Of a stretch of DNA of 12,232 nt, positions 1 through 8,685 are shown in pieces. The notes under the pieces were generated by a model that was given only the letters and a program-made list of their open reading frames with translations, searched no databases and was not told the origin of the DNA. The translations under genes were made by a program, and so were the position numbers. The stretch is taken from the NCBI GenBank assembly GCA_028565635.1, contig JAOXYB010031632.1, positions 1 through 12,232 of the forward strand, in the 5' to 3' direction. The DNA is from Phoronis ovalis (lineage: Eukaryota > Phoronida > Phoronidae). Every line of letters begins with the position of its first letter. The first letter of the stretch is position 1.

Positions 1-759
1 GTTTCTTTATAATGTTATAATGTTGAAGTTTGCTTTTGTATGAGGTATAATCTGATTGTAACCTAAGATTTACTTACAAACATGTTGTGATGCATTTCGT
101 GTTGGAGATGTGTCAAACATCGTACTGAGAAATAGGATCATAACAGAAATGTGGGATAGTTTACAACGGTGCAACTTTCAAGAAGCCCGCTACTATATTG
201 TACTTTTCTCAACGTCAACTGTAATTTATTGAGCATTACCGAGTAAATTGACGTAGTAAACTCCACTGTAATTGGCTCACATGGTGTTTGTCAGTGAAGC
301 ATTAGTGTACTGGAGGTGTATCAAATGTAATGTAACTACAATGCAACTGTTTTGGTTCAGGTTACTGTTATGTAGTACCTGTGTAATGTCGTAATCATGA
401 TGTTTTGTGGGCAAAACAATGTAACCATATGCTTTATGATATAGCGAATCAATGTTACAGTATTTAATTTCTTTAGCTTTTATAAAACTCCTGTATTAAG
501 GTAGCTAAACTAATATTAGCAGATTATTCATGCAACCTCACAATACGGTGTTAGGTAGAGGTGATTGGGGCCTTCTACACCATGTAATAATTTTGTAGAA
601 CGTACCGATCTGATAATTGTTTTGTAAAATATACTCGATAAAACAATAAAATTATATGATCATAGTAGACATACATTATCGAGCAGCATCAGTTAGAGAT
701 GTTTGTGATTGCACTTCTAACTTTGGATGCAGTAAAAAGTAATTTGTATATTAATTATG
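1..759 (+). other. Possible 3' end of a convergent plus-strand transcript, no coding sequence
   Basis: From 1 to about 660 the plus strand is clearly richer in T than A and in G than C, the reverse of 1000-3500. No ORF of note is present. A plus-strand AATAAA at 645-650 ends this stretch. The pattern fits the 3' UTR of a neighbouring gene pointing toward complexin, but no exon confirms it. Confidence 0.25.
645..650 (+). terminator. Plus-strand poly(A) signal candidate AATAAA
   Basis: AATAAA lies at the end of the T/G-skewed block, with a weak GT-rich stretch (GATGTTTGTGATTG) about 50 nt downstream. Confidence 0.2.
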
Positions 760-772
760 TAACACAACTTTT

Positions 773-778
773 TTTATT
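773..778 (-). terminator. cpx: Distal poly(A) signal candidate AATAAA
   Basis: AATAAA on the minus strand is followed by an A tract and GTTGTGTTAC. It sits close to where the strand skew reverses, so it could be the end of a long neuronal 3' UTR. Confidence 0.25.
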
Positions 779-1070
779 TATAACTCTAATAAAATGGAGA
801 TTCTTCAAATAGTTAGGATTTATATCTAAAAATCACATTTTATACAACATATGAACAAATTTGGCTAGTTTACACATGTAAGTACACATCTTGGGTGTAA
901 ATTATCAATACAGTGAGGTAAATTAAATGTTTTACGTTTTACACTAACCATGAATTAACAAAGACGAAGAATCCTTTTAAAAGTTGTGCTACTACAAAAT
1001 GAATCGAGAATTATACACTCAGCAAATTTATTAAGTCACAACTGGAGAGACAGCAAAGAATTGTACATTA

Positions 1071-1101
1071 TTTTTGAGATAAGGATCCTATCTCATAAAA
1101 A
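1071..1101 (-). repeat. Hairpin-forming inverted repeat
   Basis: TGAGATA and TATCTCA pair around a 7-nt centre containing GGATCC. The stem can extend by four A-T pairs past a one-base bulge. If transcribed it lies in the inferred 3' UTR. Confidence 0.4.
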
Positions 1102-3355
1102 TGGAAAAGTTAAAATCATGAGATAATTGGTTAATTCATGATTAATGTATAAAACATCAATTCCAGTACACTTGTTCACAACAAAACACAGCCTACTAAA
1201 TAAAATAACATTGCACATTTTCATAAAACAAAATGATTAACAAATTCTATACAAAGATCTTGCATTACGTATGTACATTTTATTGTCGAGGGAATTATGC
1301 GTAATAACCCTCAATTTGAAATATACAGTATACATTATTGGTGCTACTAAATGAACATTGACTAAAAATCCACTGTTGCAGTTAAGACACTATCTTTCTA
1401 CAGCAGGCACAGCACAATTAAATACCACAGCAAACAATTGTGGGAAATAACCATGTAAAAAGTGATAGTCTGGAGATACCAATTCGCGTTTTTTTTACAG
1501 ATATATTGACTGCATCATTACACAATACACGTCAAGTCTGAATATAAACTAACAACCTTTACAGCAACTATTGTTCCACAGCCGCTTTGTATTATTGCAC
1601 CAATTATAGCACTCTGTTAGTTTTCAATTTGTTCTGTATTTACATAAGTGCTTTTACACATAGAGATTCATATCCAAAACTTGCCAACTTCGCAACACTG
1701 AGACACACCCCTCCCATAGTATATAGAGCATACTATAATATTACGTCTATACATCAACTATGAATATAGACTGAAGGAATGCGTAGTTTTAAAAAAAATA
1801 ATAAAAAAATAACATATGAACTTACTTTTTTTGACTAGCTGTGTTATAACATAGCACAAGCGGGATTACAAGAACAAGCTCTTAATTTAAACTGGTGGTA
1901 ATGAAAGCAACATTTGTTCTAAATAAATGCTTCAATGCCATAATTTAAGTCTGAACTAATTCCTACCACAATTCCTACCACCTAGAATGGTAAAGACCTA
2001 TGTCACAAGATATAACAAGTCACACTATTTAAATGTTTATTGCAAGTTCAATGAAAAATAACTCAAATTCTGCAAATTATAATATTCCTATCTTCCTTAC
2101 TAATTATTATCTTTCTTGGCATTATTCCTCCATACCTGTATAAAGGGACAAAATATAAATAATTCCAGAAAAATGGTATACCAGAATCATATTACACTTC
2201 ATGGCACTTTTTTTTAATTATTAGCAGTCGCTGTAGGATGGCATAATGTATGAAACCTCAGATGAATGCAATAATGTGTAAATAAAATTCTAAAAGCTCT
2301 AGCAGCAATAGACTATTTGCATGTAGTTGAGGGCATAGTGGGACTCTTTCGATCCCAGCATCCTTCAGTTGGATAAAATTCCTAGTTTGTAAAATCTGAC
2401 TTCAGAAAATAATGTATTAAACAGTGAAATTTAATCAAAGCAATAATAAAACACTAAATACTTATTTATGTATTGAAATACTAATATACAAAACAAAATT
2501 ACAAAACAAAGGCATTTCTAAGACCAATCAATTTAAAGACTTTTTTGTTTTGGCTTGGCGTATAGAGAATGATGCTACTCCATTGCTCATTCATAAAATG
2601 CGACGCACTTGGAATGTTTGGGTCCAATACTGTTGGGACTATCTGTAATAATTATAATAGTCTCAGACAATTGGTGGCTCCCCCAAGTGCATGCAAATAG
2701 CCTATTGTAAAAATATGCCACATTGGTATTATTGTCATCAGTTGATGATTCTTGTACAGGTCTTACAAAATTGAGAACTGCATCGTTCAGAAATATAACC
2801 AGGGTGATACAGAACCTGGCAACTCTACAATGCAACTGTTTAAGTCTTATATACAAAAAAAAAATCAAAATCAATAACTAGTGAGTGATACATAATAAAT
2901 ATACGTAAGCGTAGATGAGATACTGCTAAGCAGTTTAATTGAACAGTACAAAGCCTTTTAACCTAGCTACAGCCAGCAACACATAAAACAAAATACAGCA
3001 ACTGTGGCGTGCAAGTAATTTTTTAAGGTTAAACATGAAATGTGTCCTGCAGGTACTATAATAGTGAACGTTAAAACATTTCTAATAAAAAATTTAAAAA
3101 TTAAAAGCTGAAATTAAAACTATGTTGAAAATTAAATGAAAGGAAAAATTACAACATTTTTTAACATCTAATTTTGAAGAGTTTAGTGTGTACAGAGCAA
3201 ATAGTATGATAAATACTTTGAAAAATTATGGTGCCGCAGAAAAATTATTTCAAAAGTATTTTATTTTGTTGTTAATCCCAAAAGGGAAAGCTAAGGCCCA
3301 GGGAAGAGATTTTACACTTAGAATAAAGAATCATCTATCCAAAACACAGAGAGAT

Positions 3356-3361
3356 TTTATT
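3356..3361 (-). terminator. cpx: Proximal poly(A) signal candidate AATAAA
   Basis: AATAAA on the minus strand lies about 190 nt after the stop codon and is followed within about 10 nt by a GU-rich TGTGTTTTGG. This is the best-formed signal near the gene end. Confidence 0.35.
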
Positions 3362-3549
3362 CCGTATAGGTTTGAAAGGATGCAAATATTTTCTAAGAAG
3401 TGGAAAACAACAAAATCCAATAAAAGTAAATTTAAGTAGACAACATGCCATCACTGCAGACAAGTGAATTGGTGCATAACTGAATTCTGCATGCTTTGCA
3501 TGTCAAACAATACAAAAACGCACACACATTGACAGCACTTACATTAACA

Positions 3550-3635
3550 TTACTGCACGACACATTTGTCTGTGACCCCACTGGTTAAACCAGTGACTTT
3601 GGACGATATATCTGTTAGCTGAGCCGGTAATACAC
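3550..3635 (-). CDS. cpx: Complexin terminal coding exon with CAAX box
   Basis: The acceptor is CGTATCATTTTAG (AG at 3637-3636). The first two bases, GT, join the A left by the upstream exon to make Ser113; TAA is at 3552-3550. Residues 113-140 read SVLPAQLTDISSKV and then TGLTSGVTDKCVVQ. L119, I122, V126, L129 and V133 fall at 3-4 residue spacing, so the segment forms an amphipathic helix. CVVQ is a CAAX box; a Gln in the last position favours farnesylation, as with CVMQ of the fly CAAX isoform. The expected role is anchoring complexin on synaptic vesicle membrane. A longer open frame extends upstream to 3759, but it lies in the intron and has no complexin similarity. Confidence 0.93.
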
Positions 3636-6600
3636 CTAAAATGATACGAAACATATTATATGTGCAGAATACACATAACTCTATGTTGGTAACTTTTTCT
3701 TGCATAAGTGTCATATGTGCTAGATGCAACGCTGGATGCGATCTACGTTCAAAGCACAAATCTGCAAATTACCATGTCTACGAACAATCTCAGTGTAGTT
3801 ATAGCATCCAAATTTGACATTCCCCATCCACACTTTACTCACACAATAATTTCATGCTCTTTACATTGAAATCACAAGACTTTCGACAAAGAAATACTGT
3901 ACCAGTAACTACGCATTTTAAAATTAAACATAAATATATAGATAAAACTATTTTTTAAACAAAACTCCTAAACCTATTTTGCATTTTGTAATTGTATTTC
4001 TGGCATTATACTAGGAAAGGCACATTACAGGGAAATCTAAAAATAATAATCACTACTAACAACAAATAAATTAAAATTTAAAAATGGAAGCTAACTTTCA
4101 CCTACATGTCCAAAATTAAAGCCAAAATAAAACTATTTTTATGTACTAGTCATTTACATTTTCCTATCACATTATCTACAGCAAGCAAAAAACATTACAT
4201 GCAACCTTATTAGAAACTAATTAAACACGGAATACGGAATCCTAAACCTAATGACATAGGACATCACATTCAGAATGAACACAGTGTGTATTATGTTACA
4301 AGACTAATTAGCTACACCCATCCAAAACAACAACATATCGTTGACATACTCTCGTCCTCCTCTTGATTGGCTTCCGCTGCCAGTTCTGCAGGAGTTTTCC
4401 GTTTCCGACCAATCTGTCCTGCAGCACCAGGATCTTCCATACTGATGGGTTCCCTTTTCTTGATGTTATACTGGAAATGTATGAAGTTAATTCAGTAATG
4501 TTCTAAAAATTACAAGCTTGTCAAAATGAGTTTAATTTATTTAAACATCAAACAATTAGTTGCTTTAATACAGTTTAGAGAATGGAAACATTTTATATAG
4601 AATTATGTCAGAAAAAAGAACAAAAATCATATGCATCATTTATTTTAATACCTTTATTGATTAATGTTGATTACAGGGTAATCTATCTACGCATTACCCA
4701 AACATAAAATTGAAGTGATGTGCATTATATGTAATATCATCAAAGCTTACAACGATTATCCACTTGCACATAAAAACATATTAATATTCTAGTCTTGTTC
4801 TTTAAACACAGAATACTCATTCAAATATTTCCATTACATAAAAGACAGTTTATGCGCATGAATTTTGAATATATTTATTAAGGACTGCCATACTGTATTA
4901 GGTCGGAAATTCTTCACTTTGAAGTTTTTTTGTACTGACGTCAATAAATGATGTTAATTTTTAGCTGTACAACCAATTTAAAATATATTATACAAAAGTC
5001 ATATAATTCAAGTCCAAATACGTCTGTGAAGCCATTCGAATATTATAGTTACACCGTTGATTGGTTGATGTAGCAACAACAGAAACACAAACATCTTATT
5101 CTCCAAAGTGAAGAATTTCTTAGATTAAGGCACACCAGCAACATTCCATGAAATTGACACTGAAGGTACCCATGTATGAACATAGAGTAAAACAATTCCC
5201 TTAAATAGTTAGTTAATATGCCAAGCAATGTATCCCTTTAAAAGATCTGCAGCTTTAAAAAGTAACCCTTTGGCAAAAGACACAGAATGAAAATCATAGA
5301 ATGATTACCCTTTCACAAAATTGACAAAGTATATATTTACCTTACATCTAATCCCAGCCTCTAAAATGCGATACTCTCTTTGTTCTGGCATTAGCTTCAA
5401 TCCCTGGCCGCAGTAATAAGAAACTTTGTTCACAGTATTGAAAATTAAGAAGCACTACAGAATTACGGAAACTTTTTTTTTGATTAGAATAATGGAAACT
5501 TTTTTTTTGATTAGAATAATGGAAACTTTTTTTTGATTAGAATAATGGAAACTTTTTTTTTGATTAGAATAATGGAAACTTTTTTTTTTTGATTAGAATA
5601 ATGGAAACTTTTTTTTTGATTAGAATAATGGAAACTTTTTTTTTGATTAGAATAATGGAAACTTTTTTTTTTATTAGAAAAATGGAAACTTTTTTTTTGA
5701 TTAGAATAATGGAAACTTTTTTTTTGATTAGAATAACGGAAACTTTTTTTTTTATTAGATGACTGTGTAATTTACCAAAAACAGGAAAAAAATTATACAT
5801 TTATTTACTCTTTCCTTGCATTTGATGTGTGGTAGTAAAATTAATAACAATTGGCTTAATTATGGCACTCTTCAATGTAATGAGATTCAAAATTGTGAAC
5901 AAACCTTCCAATTATGAAGCATAAAACACATTTGGTAGGAACAATTACCAGAACTCCAGGTAATTTTTCCTCTGTTGTATGCTTGAACCTTCTATACTAT
6001 TAGTAACAACCTAACAATTTTTATTACGAAATTAAAACGATAAAATGAAATACTCAAACCTTATCTCTAATCTCTTGTCTGATAGTTTCCCTTTCTTGTT
6101 CCATTTTTCGATGTTTATCTTTACGTTTTTCTTCCGCTTCCCGCCGAGCTTCCTCAATGGCAGCGGCTTCCTCTTCAGCATTTTCATCATCCCCCTTATC
6201 ATCACCACCTCCGACAGCACCTACAGAGAAGAACAGAACCTAATTTTACAGATAAAATAAAACAAAATTGATTTTTATTGAAAATTAGACAAAAAATATA
6301 TATCTAAGAAATATAAAAGATCCACATCTGGTGAAGTTATACTCAACATAGTCAAGACACACCATATTAGGATAATTAATGATGGAAATAGGAGTTCTCG
6401 TTATTTATGGATTACACAATTGTAATTTTTTTTGGCAAAAAAGTGAAAGTTCATTTTAAATGTAAGCCAGACAAAAGCAAAGGTTGAGTATAACTTCTGA
6501 TCAGACATTTAGTGATCTATTTAGCCTCAATGCTCATTAAGCGCATTAATCCAAGTCGACACTCTTAAAATACGCAAGTCACAGTTTATAATCCTCCGAA

Positions 6601-8685
6601 GATAAAATCCACTTTTATTAGAGCTTTGGGAAAATTTACTTGATATATGTGTATGCATTAATTTGATTGATGTCTGTATAGTGGATTATATTGTTATTCT
6701 ACGCTGCAAAAAGAAAAATGTTTTAAGAATACAAATATTCCGGCTGTTACTACACCAGTAATTTCACTACAACAAGAATTTCGCATACATTACTAAATTA
6801 TTACAGACAAGTCATTCCGTCATAATTGTTGCAGACTACAAAAACTGAATTCTTATCTGCAAAAATAAAAGCCCAAACTTATAATGTTAAAAGCACAAGA
6901 ACAGCCATCACAGTGTAGCCCAAGTGAAAGTATATAAAAATTGAAAAATGTGGTCAGCTATCTAGCTAATAATTACCAGTAAATACCAAATAAAAGGCTA
7001 TTTAATTGATTTTACACATAGTTATGTCACAGATTATTCAATAAGATATGCATTGCAAACAATATGAAAATAACATAGTGCATGACCACAGTTGTTCTCA
7101 AGAGATGTAAAATTTTATCAACAGAGGAAGGCTGTTCATTTGCTTAGTACGTAAAGGCATGATATCATCAGAGCTGAATACTGATAAACTGCGATTGGCA
7201 ACCATTTTCGTGAAAGAAAATGGCTAACAATTCACAACTATAGCAAATTATGTGAAAATCAAAGCACAGTGAAATGCTGTTTTCTTTAAATTACTGCAGA
7301 AAATTGAGCTTTTAAAGCCATTCAGTTCAATTCTGAGGATTTCTAAATGAGTGTCAGCATGTCTACCAGTCATACTAGAGAATCTAAGCACAAAGTCCAC
7401 TAATACTACCCCCAAAGTTGTGCATTATTCTTCTCTGTCAGTATCAAATGTCATTGAATTTCAAGCACAATATGCAGATGTCCAATAAGACTTTCATTTT
7501 TGCAAGAAAGTTGTGCTTATCTAATATAGCTGGCATGGTATTTATCAATAAATATCGATTCCACAGAGTATGTATAATACACACTATGGTAAGAATCCAC
7601 CGTCTCGTCAGAAATTTCAGCGGACCATGAAACGCTTCTTGAGAACAACTAGCAGATGAAAAAAGAAACAAAAAATCCATCATGCATATAATTATGTAAC
7701 TGTTCAAAAACATCTTTTTCTACCCACTTAAAATATTCATGGTTTGGCTATCTTAAGAACGTTCCTGGGCAAATGTTATGGTGTGTCCTTTATTAGAAAG
7801 TTATGTTCTCAGGAGATCGATGTATGCACTTTTATAAACTCAGCTTTTTACAGGTCTGAAATAGAATGACAGATTAAACTGTTATAAAGAATTGTGTCAA
7901 ATTATTATAATGAAGCAAACTTGACTTATGCACCAGAGCTTACTGGAACTGATGGTGAGATATTAAAATTGCATTTAGAATCTATAACTAAAAACAGGTA
8001 CAAGTGTTTGAAATGTCAACAGCATTCTGACACAAAAAAGTCACTCAGTTTTGCACACACATTTATTATAACTATCTGACTTTTAAACACAAGGGTAAAA
8101 CAGATCAGCCCCAACAACTGGATTCCAATATTGTACAAAATACGTATAGTCATTTAATCAAAAAACATGGAAAAAAGCATTGTAATTATATAATGATTGT
8201 GCTTTTCTGTCCATAACATTTTCTATGTCAGAAAACTAGGTCTTAGTGATTTTTCAAAAATGTCACATTAAGCCGCTACAACGAACTCCTTACTCTTAGC
8301 TCAATATAGGAAACACAGGCACTTCATACTTTAAGCATGCGGTGCTTTGTTTGCGGAAAATGTTAATGTAACAGTTCACTTGAGTGTTACATTTGATATC
8401 GAATTGAATTCTGTGCATCTTTTGCTACCCTGTTAGAAATCAAAGCTGCTTAGAACTGTGAGCAACAACTCAAATTTTTACAGAATGATGTTAATATCAG
8501 ATTCTATGAAACAGGCAAGCAATTTATATAAAGATGTTTGTAACATAATTCCTTATCGTTAACCACAATTTATTGTTGACTGCATAATTATCAGACATGT
8601 AGGTTTTATAACAACTTTACGCTCTGTTACCTTTGACGGAATCCAATTGTTTTCCTACTGTATGTTTGATGATAAATGATGCCAT
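3550..8685 (-). CDS. cpx: Complexin, four coding exons, CAAX isoform (140 aa)
   Basis: Joined minus-strand exons 8685-8631, 6220-6060, 4470-4350 and 3635-3550 give an uninterrupted 140-codon frame. Junction phases are 1, 0 and 1, and every intron has GT and AG ends. Seen in order: N-terminal domain (1 to about 29, starting MASFIIKH), acidic Ala/Glu-rich accessory helix (about 31-50), central helix (about 51-77), a basic and acidic linker (78-112), an amphipathic C-terminal helix (about 115-135) and a CAAX box CVVQ (137-140). R51, R62, R66, I69, K72 and Y73 correspond to mammalian complexin-1 R48, R59, R63, I66, K69 and Y70, which contact the assembled SNARE bundle. Known for the family: a cytosolic presynaptic protein that clamps spontaneous fusion and promotes calcium-triggered fusion with synaptotagmin, its C-terminus targeting vesicle membranes. 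The length fits invertebrate complexins. Insect complexin is normally a single gene, hence the symbol cpx. Confidence 0.95.
3579..3595. repeat. cpx: Perfect 8-bp inverted repeat inside the CAAX exon
   Basis: CACTGGTT and AACCAGTG flank a single base in the codons for TGLTSG (residues 127-132). In RNA it can form a six-pair CACTGG/CCAGTG stem with a five-base loop. Confidence 0.6.
3636..4349 (-). other. cpx: Last intron, 714 nt, phase 1
   Basis: Donor A|GTATGT and acceptor ATTTTAG. It opens with the 11 in-frame codons and TAG of the read-through tail (4347-4312). I find no AATAAA or ATTAAA on the minus strand within it. The rest is featureless AT-rich sequence. Confidence 0.8.
4312..4470 (-). 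CDS. cpx: Alternative complexin C-terminus by intron read-through (CCC tail)
   Basis: If the donor at 4349 is not used, translation runs on in frame for 12 more codons to TAG at 4314-4312, giving a 124-residue protein. Ser113 is preserved because AGT is also the first codon of the retained sequence. The tail reads SMSTICCCFGWV. Three adjacent cysteines before an aromatic, hydrophobic end could be S-palmitoylated (inference), which would replace the prenyl anchor of the spliced form. Known from Drosophila: cpx makes CAAX and non-CAAX C-termini by alternative splicing. No AATAAA or ATTAAA lies between 4311 and 3636, so such a transcript would probably retain the intron rather than end inside it. 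The tail may also be only unselected intron sequence. Confidence 0.4.
   Translation of the reverse strand, partial: YNIKKREPISMEDPGAAGQIGRKRKTPAELAAEANQEEDESMSTICCCFGWV
4350..4470 (-). CDS. cpx: Complexin exon: end of central helix and linker
   Basis: This 121-nt exon is entered in phase 0 after TTTCCAG (AG at 4472-4471) and left in phase 1 at GACGAGA|GTATGT (donor GT 4349-4348). It encodes residues 73-112 plus the first base of Ser113. YNIKKREP completes the central helix with the conserved tyrosine. The linker then reads PISMEDPGAAGQIG, followed by RKRKTPAELAAEANQEEDE. The RKRKTPAELAAEA block corresponds to the RKKKTPEELAAEA block of insect complexins. The exon is much richer in G and C than its flanks, as expected for conserved coding sequence. 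Confidence 0.95.
4898..5128. mobile_element. Possible mariner-like MITE with terminal inverted repeats
   Basis: Sixteen-base arms GAAATTCTTCACTTTG (4906-4921) and its exact reverse complement (5104-5119) lie 182 bp apart. The left arm extends outward as TTAGGTCGG directly after a TA, which resembles mariner-type termini and TA target choice. The right arm extends imperfectly (TTAATCTAA when reversed), and no TA follows it, so the right end is decayed or misplaced. The roughly 230-bp interior has no coding capacity, as in a MITE. The family assignment is inference. Confidence 0.4.
4936..4943. promoter_or_regulatory. CRE palindrome TGACGTCA
   Basis: A full consensus cAMP-response element (CREB/ATF site) lies inside the possible MITE, in an intron of a synaptic gene. 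Only the 8-bp match is seen; function is unknown. Confidence 0.25.
5341..5403 (-). CDS. cpx: Candidate 63-nt in-frame cassette exon of complexin
   Basis: Seen: acceptor TTTCTTATTACTGCGGCCAG (AG at 5405-5404), 21 open codons, and donor TGTAAG|GTAAAT (GT 5340-5339). A CTTAAT branch-point-like motif lies about 40 nt upstream. Both ends are phase 0, matching the IRDK|YNIKK junction it would interrupt. It encodes GLKLMPEQREY followed by RILEAGIRCK. The last part resembles the end of the central helix (EQRE...IRCK against EQERE...IRDK) and would restore a K before YNIKK. An overlapping donor five bases earlier (GAT|GTAAGG) would shift the frame, and an upstream acceptor (TTCTGTAG, AG at 5456-5455) would give a 114-nt version. 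It also holds an internal ATG (5391-5389). I do not recognise this peptide from known complexins, so it is a prediction only. Confidence 0.35.
5404..6059 (-). other. cpx: Intron part between helix exon and candidate cassette exon
   Basis: This is the 5' part of the 1.59-kb phase-0 intron 6059-4471 and contains the minisatellite. From 5760 to 6059 nothing beyond the donor is recognised. Confidence 0.6.
5467..5759 (-). repeat. Minisatellite, about 11 copies of a 26-29 bp unit
   Basis: The plus-strand unit is GGAAAC, then 8-11 T, then GATTAGAATAAT. Eleven GGAAAC starts run from 5467 to 5738. Copies differ mainly in T-tract length and in a few bases (TTATTAGA for TGATTAGA twice, AACGG for AATGG once), as expected for slippage and unequal exchange. 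Read in the transcript sense, each unit carries an A tract, TTTCC and ATTCTAATC; CTAAT is a classic insect branch-point core. The minus-strand ORF of repeated lysine, valine and isoleucine here (5564-5800) is a by-product of the repeat. Confidence 0.95.
6060..6220 (-). CDS. cpx: Complexin accessory and central helix exon
   Basis: This 161-nt exon is entered in phase 1 after a pyrimidine-rich acceptor (TTCTTCTCTGTAG, AG at 6222-6221) and left in phase 0 at GATAAG|GTTTGA (donor GT 6059-6058). It encodes residues 19-72: a GAVGGGDDKGDDEN acidic stretch, an Ala/Glu accessory helix (EEEAAAIEEARREAEE), then KRKDKHRKMEQERETIRQEIRDK broken here as KRKDKHRKME plus QERETIRQEIRDK. The accessory helix is the part known to inhibit spontaneous fusion; the central helix binds the syntaxin/synaptobrevin groove. 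The ERE, IRQ and IRDK signatures are intact. The plus-strand ORF over this exon (6045-6260) is its shadow. Confidence 0.95.
6221..8630 (-). other. cpx: Intron between start-codon exon and helix exon
   Basis: A 2.41-kb phase-1 intron with a consensus donor (GTAACA) and strong acceptor. Short ORFs inside it (for example 7444-7713 minus and 7894-8079 plus) are AT-rich, lack recognisable domains and look like chance. No transposon ends or RNA genes were seen. Confidence 0.7.

Larger units (their letters stand above)
760..3549 (-). other. cpx: Inferred 3' UTR and downstream flank of complexin
   Basis: There is no coding exon after TAA at 3552-3550. The minus strand here is T- and G-rich (plus strand A and C excess), the usual bias of transcribed non-coding sequence. 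Several AATAAA hexamers occur (3361-3356, 3265-3260, 2041-2036, 1284-1279, 1031-1026, 778-773), so the UTR may be about 0.2 kb or up to about 2.8 kb. ORFs at 2424-2648 (plus), 2587-2874 (minus) and 3188-3439 (plus; it starts at GTG) have no recognisable domains and are regarded as chance. Direct and inverted short repeats at 1071-1101, 1716-1736 and 1960-1983 are minor. Confidence 0.45.
4471..5340 (-). other. cpx: Intron part between candidate cassette exon and third coding exon
   Basis: AT-rich 3' part of the phase-0 intron. Besides the inverted-repeat element at about 4898-5128, nothing was recognised. Confidence 0.6.

Noticed and set aside
2587-2874. 95-codon minus-strand ORF in the inferred 3' UTR.
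   Set aside because: No recognisable domain, no splice partner in a matching phase, and a length reachable by chance in this sequence. A decayed repeat remains possible.
3188-3439. 83-codon plus-strand ORF rich in lysine.
   Set aside because: It starts at GTG, lies antisense to the inferred 3' UTR, has no known domain, and its composition follows the A-rich plus strand.
5564-5800. Minus-strand ORF of repeated KKKVSIILI.
   Set aside because: It is produced by the roughly 27-bp minisatellite; the repeat explains it fully.
7140-7230. Minus-strand ATG with MVANRSLSVFS, faintly like a complexin N-terminus.
   Set aside because: The phase and donor are poor, and exon 8685-8631 gives a far better N-terminus with a correct phase-1 donor.
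7444-7713. 89-codon minus-strand hydrophobic ORF, with an overlapping plus-strand ORF at 7418-7630.
   Set aside because: It lies in the 6221-8630 intron, is open on both strands at once, and has no family resemblance or splice signals.
7894-8079. Plus-strand ORF with a CLKC motif suggesting a zinc finger.
   Set aside because: It starts at GTG, has only one CxxC pair with no spaced partner, and lies opposite to the transcribed strand.
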